Origin: Strongylocentrotus purpuratus
Taxonomy: Eukaryota > Echinodermata > Echinoidea > Camarodonta > Strongylocentrotidae
Reading direction: 5' to 3'
Assembly: GCF_000002235.5 (NCBI RefSeq)
Contig: NW_022145596.1
Coordinates: 27,999,867 to 28,063,866 of the forward strand
DNA: 64,000 nt
This document shows, one piece after another, positions 1-10,261 of this stretch; within the stretch, counting starts at the first letter, position 1, and each line of letters starts with the position of its first letter. The notes under the pieces are model-generated. The model did not search any database. It saw only the letters and a list, made by a program, of their open reading frames with translations, and was not told the DNA's origin. The translations under genes were made by a program, and so were the position numbers.

Positions 1-134
1 CTATGTTTTTTCACATTTGTCATTATATCTCTGTTTCGCTCTCTCCGTAATCCACTCTTTTCCCCTATTTTAAACAGATCTATTATCTATCAACTTTGAA
101 AGGTTTATGAAAGAGAGAAAAGAATAATGCTCAC

Positions 135-231
135 CTTGCATTTTGATGATGAGTGAATGGTTTCACGGGATAGTCGTTCCGGTATGACGTCATCGTCTTT
201 TTTACCCTTGCCCCCGGTGTACCAGGTCGTC
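135..231 (-). CDS. Exon 3 of unknown minus-strand gene (internal, continues past the left edge)
   Basis: This is read on the minus strand. A T-rich tract ending in AG precedes the exon at 232-233, and the exon ends at a GTGAGC donor (129-134). It is 97 bp and begins with the two bases that complete the Gly codon left open by exon 2 at 6026, so the phases agree. It encodes about 31 residues, including the stretch KKTMTSYRNDYPVKPF, and ends two bases into a codon, so at least one more exon lies off the window. The Tyr/Pro/Arg/Lys-rich short motif resembles the style of small axonemal or microtubule-associated proteins, but I do not recognise the family and assign no function. It lies 5.8 kb from exon 2, with the tRNA-Ser cluster in between. 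Confidence 0.55.
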
Positions 232-468
232 CTTCAAAACGAAAAATACGGTAGAGGTTAATTTACAAATTCATTCGTCGATATGTAACAATTTGTTGCC
301 AATTTTTTGTCATGACAGCGCAATAAAGAAGAGAGATCCGTCTGCAAAAGACCTACATATCCGATGTGAGTGTGTTGGAAGAGGGGGGGGGGGGGGGTAA
401 AGAAGTGAAAGAAAATGAGAAAGATATCGAATGACAAAGCGAAATAGAGATAAAAAGACAGGGAGAAG

Positions 469-470
<2 letters not shown>

Positions 471-518
<48 letters not shown>
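471..518. repeat. GA microsatellite
   Basis: This is a near-pure GA dinucleotide tract, next to a 14-base G run at about 384-397. The Ser/Leu-rich frames across it are translation artefacts. Confidence 0.9.
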
Positions 519-520
<2 letters not shown>

Positions 521-791
521 AAAAGGAAGAAAACAAGGGTAGAGATTTTAAAATAAGCTAATATACGTACAAAATAAATGTCAATAGTCACAGTGTACAA
601 CCATATTTGAATGAAATTGATATACTTTTTAATTTAATTATTATCGACTATATTGCTGCACCAAATCAGCCTGTACTGCACTGCCAACATAATGCTACAT
701 TGCCAGGCCAGGCCTCTCACAGCAGTCGATATATCTATGATATTTGCCAAAATGATATTGACAGAGATAAAAGTAAAAGTTAACCACATCA

Positions 792-873
792 CGCTGCGAG
801 TAGGGTTCGAACCTACGCGGGAAGATCCCATTGGATTTCAAGTCCAACGCCTTAACCACTCGGCCATCGCAGC
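792..873 (-). tRNA. tRNA-Ser(UGA)
   Basis: This is an 82-nt class II tRNA on the minus strand. The acceptor arms GCTGCGA and TCGCAGC pair, followed by discriminator G. The A box (TGGCCGAGTGG) and B box (GGTTCGAACCC) are perfect. The anticodon loop CTTGAAA gives UGA, and the long variable arm is typical of serine. A T run downstream (minus strand) can stop Pol III. It is one of five near-identical genes in the cluster and looks functional. Confidence 0.93.
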
Positions 874-927
874 TCTACGAAAACATATTAAGAAAGACGA
901 AATAAATTCGATTGTTTTCCGATTCTT

Positions 928-952
928 GCCTTAACCACTCGTCCATCACAGC
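928..952 (-). pseudogene. tRNA-Ser 5' fragment
   Basis: Read on the minus strand, this matches only the first ~25 nt of the serine tRNA (acceptor 5' strand and A-box region), with two or three substitutions. The rest is absent. It is a decayed copy 55 bp upstream of the intact tRNA at 792-873. Confidence 0.55.
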
Positions 953-1348
953 TTAACGAGGCATTACAAAAGAAAGACAACGTAAGTTCCATTTATTTCT
1001 CATTCTTGCTGAAAGCAACCTGTCATAATAATCCTGCACTGCTCCGTTAACTTGTGACAATAGCAAGCTTTCGCTCAGCGACGGTCAGACATCGTTACAA
1101 TAAGCAGTTTTGCTTTTCTGTGACGGAGGAGCTGACGTCACCGCTTGGGAATCTCCCTCTCCCGCAAACATGGCAAATTTACATCGAGTGCAAGATACAC
1201 TTCTGGCAGCCTATGCTTTCGACGTTAGAGATGATGTAAAGTTACGAAAAGCCGTTCGCGTTGAAATTCGTCATCCTTCTTTTCCTTCCCCTGATCCGTT
1301 ATAAAAAGTACCATGGGGACCATCATTTTTTTGTCCAAATTATCTTCC

Positions 1349-1374
1349 ACCATGGTTACCATGGTAACCATGGT
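1349..1374. repeat. Perfect 26-bp palindrome of CCATGG units
   Basis: Three overlapping ACCATGGT units make a stretch equal to its own reverse complement. Further single CCATGG or ACCATGG motifs occur at about 1312, 1424 and 1440. The function is unknown; it may be the core of a small foldback element. Confidence 0.7.
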
Positions 1375-1948
1375 ATAAAAAAAATGAAATTCGATGCAAT
1401 TATCATTATTTGATACTGTGGGAACCATGGTAAAAATAGCCATGGTTATTATGGTTCTTTTGTATAAGGCATGTGATCATCGCATATATTAACACGATGA
1501 AATTCCCATACCATCTTGTGTGCAAGCTCGCAGATTGGCCGTCGATTCACTTGGGGTATCATTGAGGACGCCCGTAGATTTGGACCAAAACCGTTCTGGA
1601 TTTAAGTACTATAGCGGCCACTCCGCTGTTACTATACTACAGTAGCTTCTCGATTTTGCAGACGAACCACAGATTCTCCGTCCGTGTTGAGCATGCGAAA
1701 ACTCCCTTTCAAAGTAAATCTTTTCAACCATAGACTAAATTACAAAGGTTTGTTGATCCTAAAACGACAAAACCATTAATGAAACCTGTAGTGAAAAAAA
1801 AAATAAAAGTGTACGTAACGTAACCACCCAATCTTCATCACAATATTTATCTTGCGATAACAGTTATCCTAACAAAAATTACAATTACCAAATAATAATA
1901 TTAAAAGGGGGTAACAAAAGGGAAAGTAAAAGGAAACCACATTTAATA

Positions 1949-2030
1949 CGCTGCGAGTAGGGTTCGAACCTACGCGGGAAGATCCCATTGGATTTCGAGT
2001 CCAACGCCTTAACCACTCGGCCATCGCAGC
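1949..2030 (-). tRNA. tRNA-Ser(CGA)
   Basis: This is an 82-nt serine tRNA on the minus strand with the same body as its neighbours, but the anticodon loop is CTCGAAA, giving CGA. The acceptor stem, A box, long variable arm and B box are intact. The flank towards lower coordinates (AAATGTGGTTTCC on the minus strand) matches the flank of the plus-strand CGA copy at 3103, so these two form an inverted pair. Confidence 0.93.
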
Positions 2031-2172
2031 TCTGCGTAAAACAGTACAACCATATTCGAATCAAATTTATACTACTTAGATTAATTATTATTAACTATAT
2101 TGCACCATATGAGCCTGTATTGCACTGTCAACAAAATGTTAAATTTGATTTTTTTTTTCTTCAAACATATGC

Positions 2173-2207
2173 ATCTTCCCGCGTAGGTTCGAACCCTACT
2201 CGCAGCG
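2173..2207 (+). pseudogene. tRNA-Ser 3' fragment
   Basis: Only the variable arm end, T arm with intact B box, and 3' acceptor strand remain. The 5' half is replaced by spacer sequence of the same repeat block. The 3' flank (GTGATGTGGT) is that of the UGA-type units. It cannot fold as a tRNA. Confidence 0.8.
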
Positions 2208-2544
2208 TGATGTGGTCTCCTTTTACTTTTATCTCTGTCAATATCATTTTGACAAATATTGCTTTTGACGATGACTGCAATTGTAAGATAAAAATTTTGT
2301 TTGGGATGTGATAATTGCATTGTATTGTGATAATAAATTGTGTTCACCGAATATCATTAATTCATTAGGGATCTGTTGCTCTAACACAACCTGTGGCATG
2401 CATGTGTTTGAAGGAGGAAAAAAAAAAATCAATTTAACATTTGTTGACAGTGCAATATAGGCTCATTTGGTGCAATAATTATAGTCCATCTAAAAAGTAC
2501 AAATTGTATTGCAATATGGTTGTGCACTTTTTCCTATATGTAGA

Positions 2545-2626
2545 GCTGCGATGGCCGAGTGGTTAAGGCGTTGGACTTGAAATCCAATGGGATCTTCCCG
2601 CGTAGGTTCGAACCCTACTCGCAGCG
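2545..2626 (+). tRNA. tRNA-Ser(UGA)
   Basis: This is an intact 82-nt serine tRNA with anticodon UGA (loop CTTGAAA), perfect A and B boxes and a paired acceptor stem. A run of T about 13 nt downstream is a Pol III terminator. The sequence matches the minus-strand copy at 792-873 throughout the mature region. Confidence 0.93.
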
Positions 2627-2784
2627 TGATGTGGTTACTTTTTTTACTTTTATCTCTGTCAATATCATTTTGACAAATATTTGCTTTTTACGATGACTGC
2701 TATTGTAAGATAAGCATTTTTTTTTTGGGGGGGGGGGTGTGATAATTTCATTGTATCAATAAGTTGAGTTCACCAAGTATCATT

Positions 2785-2898
2785 AGGGACTTTTAGATTT
2801 GCTCAGCGACAACGTGGATTGCTACGATCGACGTCCTTTTAAGGCAATGCCTTGAACGGACGTCACACGTATCAGTCCAAGCAAATCTAAAAGTCCCT
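2785..2898. mobile_element. 114-bp inverted-repeat MITE in the tRNA spacer
   Basis: The ends are AGGGACTTTTAGATTTGCT and its exact reverse complement. The interior is an imperfect palindrome containing two ACGTC-type motifs. ATT lies directly on both sides (2782-2784 and 2899-2901) as a likely 3-bp target duplication. The paralogous spacer at 2350-2370 has the uninterrupted sequence (CATTAATTCATTAGGG), so the empty site is visible within the window. Confidence 0.8.
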
Positions 2899-3102
2899 AT
2901 TAATTCATTAGGGTTGTGTTGTTCTAATGATTAACACAGCCTGTGGCATGCATGTGTTTGAAGGAGGAAAAAAAAATCAAATTTAACATTTTGTTGACAG
3001 TGCAATACAGGCTCATTTGGTGAAATATAGTTATTAATAATTAATCTAAAAACTATAAATTATATTTGAATACGGTTGTGCATTTGTGCTCTTAAACGTA
3101 GA

Positions 3103-3184
3103 GCTGCGATGGCCGAGTGGTTAAGGCGTTGGACTCGAAATCCAATGGGATCTTCCCGCGTAGGTTCGAACCCTACTCGCAGCG
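3103..3184 (+). tRNA. tRNA-Ser(CGA)
   Basis: This is an intact 82-nt serine tRNA with anticodon CGA (loop CTCGAAA), perfect internal promoter boxes and a long variable arm, with T-rich sequence downstream. It is a mirror-image partner of the copy at 1949-2030, sharing the 3' flank. Confidence 0.93.
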
Positions 3185-3527
3185 TATTAAATGTGGTTTC
3201 CTTTTACTTTCCCTTTTGTTACCCCTTTTTAATATTATTATTTGGTAATTTTAGATTAATTATTATTAACTATATTGCACACAATGAGCCTGTATTGCAC
3301 TGTCAACAACATGTTAAAATGGATTTTTTTTATTCTCCTTCAAACACATACATGCCACAGGTGTTGTAAATCATTAGAACAACAAAGCCTATATTTAATG
3401 GTATTTGGTGAACACAATGCAATTATCACTTCCCAATACTGTTTATCTTACAATAGCAGTCATCATAAATAGCAATATTTGTCAAAATGATATTGACAGA
3501 GATAAAAAATAAAAGGTAACCACATCA

Positions 3528-3609
3528 CGCTGCGAGTAGGGTTCGAACCTACGCGGGAAGATCCCATTGGATTTCAAGTCCAACGCCTTAACCACTCGGC
3601 CATCGCAGC
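3528..3609 (-). tRNA. tRNA-Ser(UGA)
   Basis: This is an intact 82-nt serine tRNA on the minus strand with anticodon UGA, and is the last member of the cluster. The 3' flank (GTGATGTGGTTACC on the minus strand) is shared with the other UGA-type units. Confidence 0.93.
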
Positions 3610-3830
3610 TTCTTTGATACACTGTTGTAACCAACATTTTTTCTACCAAACTTAACATAATTATAATCAAGGAAACTAGGGGATAAAAAGAATGTTTAAT
3701 ATATAGTTACATCTTATTTTATTAAATATACAATATTTACATTACACATGCTATGTAGTTCTGAAAATAATTATAGAAATTAGGGAAACCATGTAACCAA
3801 TTCTCCTCTTTTTTTTCTCACTCTTATTAA

Positions 3831-4202
3831 AGGGATCCGGTAACTTTGTCTTAGATCCTTTAGAAATAATACTTGATTTAGCTCATGCTGCACTGATAAT
3901 TATAAATCTTTAGGTCAGTCAGGAACTCCATGAATTTTACAAGCCGATCGCCTTTCTGATTATCAAGATATCATTGATTGGAATTTCAAATTTTTGAAAA
4001 CTGTTCGCCGAACGGTTTTCATAACACTACAGTATATTGGGGAAAACGAGTATGGTAAAACCGGTCACTCAAAGATTTTTTACTTTTTTGAGGCACTTCT
4101 TGATCATTTTGAAGCGCGATTTTTTGGAGGGCTTCAATATTACACCATATCACAGACATGTAGGGCCGTGTATCTCAGATTTAACATTTTTAAACGATCC
4201 CT
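3831..4202. mobile_element. TTAA-flanked MITE (piggyBac-like)
   Basis: The inverted ends AGGGATC and GATCCCT are directly flanked by TTAA on both sides (3827-3830 and 4203-4206), the target site used by piggyBac-type transposases. It has no coding capacity. The short open frames inside are not supported. Family assignment rests only on TTAA and the short inverted ends. Confidence 0.55.
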
Positions 4203-4206
4203 TTAA

Positions 4207-4773
4207 TAGGGGCTACGTGAGGGACGAGGTACTCAATTTCTTTTAAAAATAAATTGCGAGATTAAAGCCTTTGGGAAAGAGGATTTATTACACAAGTCAA
4301 GTTTTGTTATGTTGTAACTCAGTATTCAACCAGGAGGGGTGGGGTGAATTGCTTCATTGTCTTGACCCATGCAGTTTTGTCAATGGACAGTCGGGGCTCT
4401 GTTTTCCAAGGCTTAAACACCAAACAATAGGATCCCAAGCCGGGTCTCAATTTGATCTGAAAACTCTTTATTTACACCACCTCTTGAAGTAAACTTACAA
4501 AACAGCTTCTCTCTTTTCAGGTTGAAAAGAATGTCTTTTGTTAATGTGATTATCTTAAAGCTGTTTCGCCTCTTTCTAGCCTTTACGCTGTTTTCATACA
4601 CAGTATACCGCACTATATCTCACTATTCTTCTCTGTGTCTGTCCAACAACATATTGCATAACAACTTCTCTCTCTCTCTTTATACATGTATATATTGTAT
4701 ATATAATTATGTTTCTCTTTATCTCTTTCCCCTTTCTATTTTGTATTATCTTTTCTCACTGACGCTCCACCCT

Positions 4774-4806
<33 letters not shown>

Positions 4807-6025
4807 CCTCTCTGTCTCTCTATAAAGTCTCGTCTCTCTTCCCCTCTCTCTCCCTTTCTCTGTCTCTCTCTCAATATTCCCCTTCTATATCTCCACCATT
4901 TTACTTCCCTATCTTCTATTTCAACATTATTTTGTAACGTGTTGGTATTAGCAAACACTTATTTTGACCTTTAGCACGCGAATACTGTGCAAATACCAAT
5001 GTTTTCACCGTTGCTAAGGGTTCTTAACATGTCATTCTATATCAGGTAGTCGCTTCGAAATACTACAAGCCCGATTAACAAATATTATTTCAACATATAT
5101 ATCCAAATGTCAATAGTATCTTTTGAGGAAGAAGAAACAATACATTGTCCTTGAGAGTAAGATGTGCGCACAGAACAATTATAATGAGCAAAGGTATATT
5201 TGAAATGTAGGTTGTAAATTATTAATAGTAAGATGTTTGTTTTAAATAATTATGTCATTGACAAATGCATGAGAAATTGTTTGAGGAAATCAGAGATTAT
5301 AAACTTGTTTCAGCACACGCGACAGTCATCTTGCAGTTTATGGCATCTTTTCTAGCGACAACACACAACTCAACCACTTTGATTAGATCACACGGTTGTA
5401 CAACATTTTGCTCCAGCCACAGTTACATGTATTCCTCCGCTATCAATTTAACCAATCGTAATCCTAACTTTAATCTCGTATTTATAAGACATGTCTTCGG
5501 CAAAATATCGGAACAGCTCATGATACTTTCAAAGTCGTGAACGACACTTTCAATTATCAGAGAAGATAATAACAAGAGAATAATTAAAAAAAGATGCCAC
5601 CCCCTCGAAAATATAGGCGTCGAGAGCAGCAGAAGGGGGGGGGGCGGTGGACAGACAACGTAATAGATTTTAAGGAATAAAAACACTCCAGAGTTTTGAC
5701 CGTATTTTGACGACAGCCGCTCACACTTCAGTCCGCACTTCGTCCAAATTTATCAAACGTTTTACTATAACTGCAGAAATCACACTTAATGACCCAGTCC
5801 GGCACATCAAAGATGACCAACATCAAACTGACGATAAATCGAGCGAAAAATTACATTTCCCCTCATACGGCCAAGAATCGGTCGCTTTAGAGTTGGTCAG
5901 TTCTGTTGTCGTTTTGAAGGGGCGACTGGGGCTCAAAATTAATGTTCATAAACTTTGATAATATTTTGTGTTCGCGCCTCTCTACCGGGCAGACGACGAT
6001 GGATTAATAAATCTATTCGACTTAC
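4207..6025. other. Intronic sequence without recognised features
   Basis: This is part of intron 2 of the minus-strand gene. It contains a C run plus CT microsatellite (4775-4875) and a G run at 5635-5645. Short frames here are low-complexity or unsupported. Confidence 0.5.
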
Positions 6026-6224
6026 CGTACGATCCGATAGCTGTTTTTGGTCTCTGAAGTATCTTCTTCTTCTCCGTTTCCCTGGCAACACGGTGTGTCA
6101 TCCGATCGGTGATGGTCATGGACGCGAGGAGCTCCAAGCAGCGCTGTTTGTCGGCGTCGCTAGCGTGAGGGTAGAACTGAGCAAGGTCGGAGGCAAAGTC
6201 ACTGTTAGGCATCTGCTCATTGAT
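6026..6224 (-). CDS. Exon 2 of unknown minus-strand gene
   Basis: This is the best-supported exon of the gene. On the minus strand it is preceded by a pyrimidine-rich tract ending CTCACAG (acceptor at 6225-6227) and followed by GTAAGT (donor at 6020-6025). The 199-bp exon starts in phase 0 and stays open, encoding residues 33-98 plus the first base of Gly99. The product is hydrophilic, with an acidic or amphipathic front (INEQMPNSDFASDLAQFYPH) and a basic helix-like end (RETEKKKILQRPK). Its G+C content is visibly higher than the flanking intron. It joins exon 1 (ends after a GAG codon) and exon 3 (begins with two bases) without breaking frame. The family is not recognised. An intracellular structural or ciliary protein is possible but is inference only. 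Confidence 0.72.
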
Positions 6225-7435
6225 CTGTGAGGAGAAACATATCGATGATCGATAGTGGTTGTTTGGTAACAAGACAATTTATGACTGAAACTATGTCATG
6301 TTATGGCATGAGAGGCGATACGAAGTGTACTAATTGCGGCAACGAATCGGCTGCGCTAATTGAAACCGTGACTTTGTTTGTAAGTCATTGAAAATGTATA
6401 ATGAAATCCAATACAAAGTTAAATCAATTTATAAACAACAATGGTTACAGCCATATAATAGCAGTTCTTGACACTTTTCTACATTTTATATGGTATCTTA
6501 ATTTATTTCAAACTACTAAATTTCCTTTTCCCGACATATGCAATAACGAACGTGAGGGGAAATCGTCATCTTCGAGCCTTTTTCATTTTAATATTGTGAC
6601 AAATTATATAAAAAGAGCAGGGAATAACGTTTTTTCCCCTTAGCTCATTGGCTGTCAATGACATAAAGGGGATTGTGTATAACTTCAGTTCAACATTGAA
6701 GGGAATCTGACAGTCGCCTTAATCCGAAGATGAACTGCCTGTCTAGCCTAAGTGATACCATCTTACTAGTAGTTTTGCGGTTAATTAATTGCATTCACAA
6801 ACACTAAAAATGGCAGTTAATTACAGGGCAATATTGACCCCCAGACAGTCAATGTTTACACACACTAAACTATTGCCTTAATGAGCTTTGACGCAGCGAT
6901 CCGGATGTAAATCAATCAACCCGCCTCAACGACTCCACATCGATTCCTAACTGACCAATATTCTTGGGCATTCTAGATAATGTTGTTGTTGTTGATTTTG
7001 TTTGAGGGGAAGGTGTGTCTTTTTCGGTCGGGTGTCGGTCTCGTAGATGTGACATGGTTATTGGTTTATGATGCACTGGATCGTTTTAAATTAACGTTTC
7101 CTCTTCACGATATAATTTATCCATATCCCCCAAATAACATTTAGAAACACGTGGATTTTAGAAATACGTAGATATCGGTTAGTTGAAAGCTTGAAAGAAT
7201 CGCTCCAATGTTCGATCAAAGTGGAACGTTATTATCTCATAACATTCTCTAAGATGTGACAATATTTCATTCTTTTACCTCAAGTTCGTTGATTTCGGAA
7301 TGTAAATGAATCGTGTGGGGCGACCGAAGTTGATAATTTATAGGTTTACTACCGATCCTCATCTATTCAGAGTTCGGCATTGAAATGTATAATCAGGGAA
7401 ATACAGAAAATACGCCATCTAAAATAAAAATTGGC

Positions 7436-7636
7436 GTGGGGGGGCATGGTGTAAAGGACCAGCGGATACATCAATGGTTCCAATACCAAGGTTCTGGATT
7501 CGAGACTCAGCCACGTCAGAAAACTTATGATATGAGAGTACGTCAGGATAAAACGTCAATCACCAGTCATCACATTGTTTCTCAGCTAGGAGTGAAAACC
7601 CAAACGTCCCTGGGCTACATCTTGGCAATCAATTAA
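7436..7636 (+). repeat. tRNA-derived SINE
   Basis: It has a degenerate tRNA-like head (GGTGTAAAGGACCAGCGG) and a B-box-like GGATTCGAGACTC. The cloverleaf cannot be completed. The tail ends with TTGGCAATCAATTAAAGTC. It lies in intron 1 of the minus-strand gene. Confidence 0.5.
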
Positions 7637-7869
7637 AGTCAAAGCAATTGGTTTTCAAAGTTGTTCTGCTACTGCATGTCGTTGGCCTTGGGATAATCAA
7701 TATTGATTTAACCAAGACAAAATGTTACAGAGAATGACTGTGACACGGGTTATGACTAGTGTTGTGCTCCTTGTTAAAAAGAACTACAGCATTGTACGAA
7801 CATGGCGTGTATGGTCTTTGTGTAGATAACAAAGAGGTGTCAATGAACGATTTTGGATGGCGGGTTCGG

Positions 7870-8290
7870 GGGGGGGGGGTTGGGGAGGGGGTCAATGCGT
7901 GGGCGTCGATCCGTTTGGAAAAACATGGTAATTGCTCGATTATCGTGAGCCAAAAAAAAAAAAAAAAAAACGTCCATGAAAGTGAATACATCATGGACAA
8001 TCAAATCATACTGCGATATAAATCTTCCAAAATGATGATTGAGTTTCATTATTTTTTTTTACGTCGTTTGATTCCGACGAAGATACAACCAGTGTAGGCA
8101 TATGAGGCAGGGAAGAGTTTGTGATGCATCTCCTTGGCAATTATAAAATTTCCGATATTCGAGGAATTGTCCAGGGGGGCCGGGCTCCTCCCCTGGAAAA
8201 AAATACGTTAATTTTACCTTTTTTTTTAGATGGCCCCTCCCCTGTCGCTCAAGGGGGGGGGGGGGGGGGGGGGGGGCGATTTTTCAAATT
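7870..8290. repeat. Cluster of long G and A runs
   Basis: This holds G runs at 7869-7889, an A run at 7952-7970 and a G run of over 20 bases at 8252-8276, with GC-rich flanks. Gly-rich or Pro-rich frames across it are artefacts. Confidence 0.75.
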
Positions 8291-8589
8291 TTCGAGGGCC
8301 AAAAAATTAGTGCTCACTTGGATGGTGAGTATAAACATAATTGTACTGATAATGGGCAACATTTCATGTTCCATGCACATGGTGCCAGGGAACGCCGTCT
8401 GTCTTATCAATAAAAATATTAATAAGTATGATGTAATGCCCTGCAAATATTTACAGTGAGATAATATATTAACACATTCACATAATATCATAATGTAAGC
8501 TGTATAAGCTCCACTCCCAAATGTATATACTAAAACTGAGCAGGGAATAGATACTAGTAGGCTAAATACTGTAAAATGCACGTTCCGGA

Positions 8590-8936
8590 ATAATAGTAAC
8601 TTGAACTTCTATTTCTACGTCGATACTTGACAGATCCGTAAATAAGGATATAACGCCAAGGTTGATTACTTGGGTGTGCAGGTGGACCACTACAACAGGG
8701 TTTCCCTCTACTCTTATACGAATGGTGCAGTGGGTCCTTAACGTGTAAAGGTGGTGACTCTCCTGTACACGGGGCCTCCATTCAACGTCCTATCCGAGGG
8801 ACGGAGTGTTTTCAACTTAAGGGGAGGGGCACGTTAAAACACAACGCAGGCTTCGATCATCCGCCGGGATGGGATTCGAACCCGAGATCTTTGGTTCGAC
8901 AGGCAGACGCTTTACCGACTGAGCCAACTTGCCCAT
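8590..8936 (-). repeat. tRNA-derived SINE, minus strand
   Basis: The minus strand carries a tRNA-like head (GGCTCAGTCGGTAAAGCG ... GGGTTCGAATCCC) from 8935 down to about 8864. The 5' and 3' acceptor halves do not pair, so it is not a functional tRNA. The body continues towards 8590, including GTACAGGAGAGTCACCACC. Confidence 0.65.
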
Positions 8937-9198
8937 GAAGGTACAATCTACTCACATTCCACCTGGCCTACTTTCCACATTTTCACAACAGACAACAGTA
9001 CATGAGGGATTGATTTTACGTCAACAGCAACATAGTGTAGTTATATATTATGCATATACTTCCTTCTGTGTAAGGTATATCTCAGCGGTTAGCGGTATCT
9101 AAACGTTTCAATGTCATGGGCCCAAAATATATCGACCCTTATACTTTGGGTATCCTCGACCATGTGACTCTTGAATATTATGAAGATGATTATCTTAC

Positions 9199-9294
9199 CT
9201 CTGTGACATATTCCCTGGTCGGTGTCACGCTGTCAGGTCGTGTTGATGTAGGCTGCCAGGTTCCATTAAATGATCTTGATAAATCATTCGCCAT
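9199..9294 (-). CDS. Exon 1 (start codon) of unknown minus-strand gene
   Basis: The minus-strand ATG at 9294-9292 sits in the context CATCATGG and opens a 32-codon run beginning MANDLSRSFNGTWQPTSTR and ending VTE. A GTAAG donor follows at 9194-9198. The exon ends on a complete codon, which matches exon 2 starting in phase 0. The segment is rich in Ser, Thr, Pro and Arg, has no signal peptide, and suggests a cytoplasmic protein. Intron 1 is then about 3 kb (6225-9198) and carries two tRNA-derived SINEs. No TATA box is obvious upstream (above 9294), and an upstream non-coding exon cannot be excluded. The start is chosen because it is the first ATG in the only long open frame leading into the donor. 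Confidence 0.6.
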
Positions 9295-9861
9295 GATGGC
9301 CGATACTGCTATTTTGATCAGCTCCAAATCTTCGAATAATCAAATTGCATCCGCTATAATCATCTAAACTACAATCTGCTTGACATCTGAATATTGCAAC
9401 CGATACGTGTTCTCATCTAACTTTATGTAAGATAACTCAGCTTGAGCCATTTACGTGGAATTATCCGGATTTAAGATTAAATCGGACCTTTTGAGGTATA
9501 TAGTCATTCGCGTGAAAGACGTACTAATCCAATCCTCATGTGTCCCAAACACATCACGCCTGCCTATACATGGGATGTACACTCATTATTGTCGCTGTTG
9601 TATACGTGGTCACGGTTCGCCTGCCATCGACCCGTTGCTAACAGAAGCCGGTATCGTTGCTAACCACCTAATCTCGCGGCAAAGTGGTTCACCCTGTATG
9701 GTTTGAGGACGGGGATGGCGCTCTAACTTTCCATGGAAAATTGTAGTATAAGTTTTTTACTGTATACATACCAAAGTAAGACGTTAGATGATAGTTCTTC
9801 CGACACGGAAATCGATAAAAGGTTGAATAACGAGATGACATATTATTACAGATCACGGGAT

Positions 9862-9879
9862 GGGGCGGGGCGGGGCGGG
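9862..9879 (+). other. G-quadruplex motif
   Basis: Four runs of at least three G are separated by single C loops, a canonical intramolecular G4 pattern. A complementary C-rich repeat (CCCCCGCCCCGCCCCG) sits about 240 bp away at 10121-10136, so the two may also be ends of a small inverted element. Confidence 0.7.
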
Positions 9880-10233
9880 ATCAACATTCCCCAAATATTT
9901 CCAGATTTAACTGTGAATTCTAAAAAGTATTTAACTACGATAAGTTCCTATACTGCTTTTCCTATGCCAGAAATGTGGGGCACTAGGGGCACATGCCCAC
10001 TTCGATTTGCGTTTGGGATATTAAGAAAAAAAGGGAGAAGAGGTGATCCAACCCCCCCCCCCCACCACATCCTTCCCAAAATTGTTTTCTCGCATTATAT
10101 ATCCACCTAATATTTCCGTTGCCCCCGCCCCGCCCCGTTGTGTAGTATCAATGATCTCTTTTAAAATATATGATTCAGACAAAATAAAAATAAGAAGCAA
10201 ATCGTTTATAGGAAGAAAATTTATAAGAGCAGT

Positions 10234-10261
10234 ATCAAGAAATATTTAAATATTTCTTGAT
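10234..10261. repeat. Perfect 28-bp palindrome
   Basis: ATCAAGAAATATTT and its exact reverse complement are joined without a spacer. It is AT-rich and able to form a cruciform. No surrounding gene was found. Confidence 0.8.

Larger units (their letters stand above)
600..3660. repeat. Inverted and direct tRNA-Ser repeat blocks
   Basis: The spacers between the tRNAs are also repeated. A block with the phrases CCTGTATTGCACTGTCAACA and CAAACACATGCATGCCACAG in either orientation, plus GTTCACCGAATATCATT, recurs near 640-760, 2040-2450, 2440-2530, 2760-3070 and 3240-3480. The cluster therefore grew by duplicating and inverting whole ~500-bp units, not just the tRNAs. Confidence 0.75.

Noticed and set aside
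310..600. Ser/Leu-rich open frames over GA/CT tracts (also near 4520-4974, 13135-13346, 35593-35844)
   Set aside because: They are translations of microsatellites with no domain or splice support.
8864..8935. Functional tRNA at a SINE head (also 28468, 29385, 30928, 37722)
   Set aside because: A and B boxes are present, but the acceptor or anticodon stems do not pair, and conserved SINE bodies follow.
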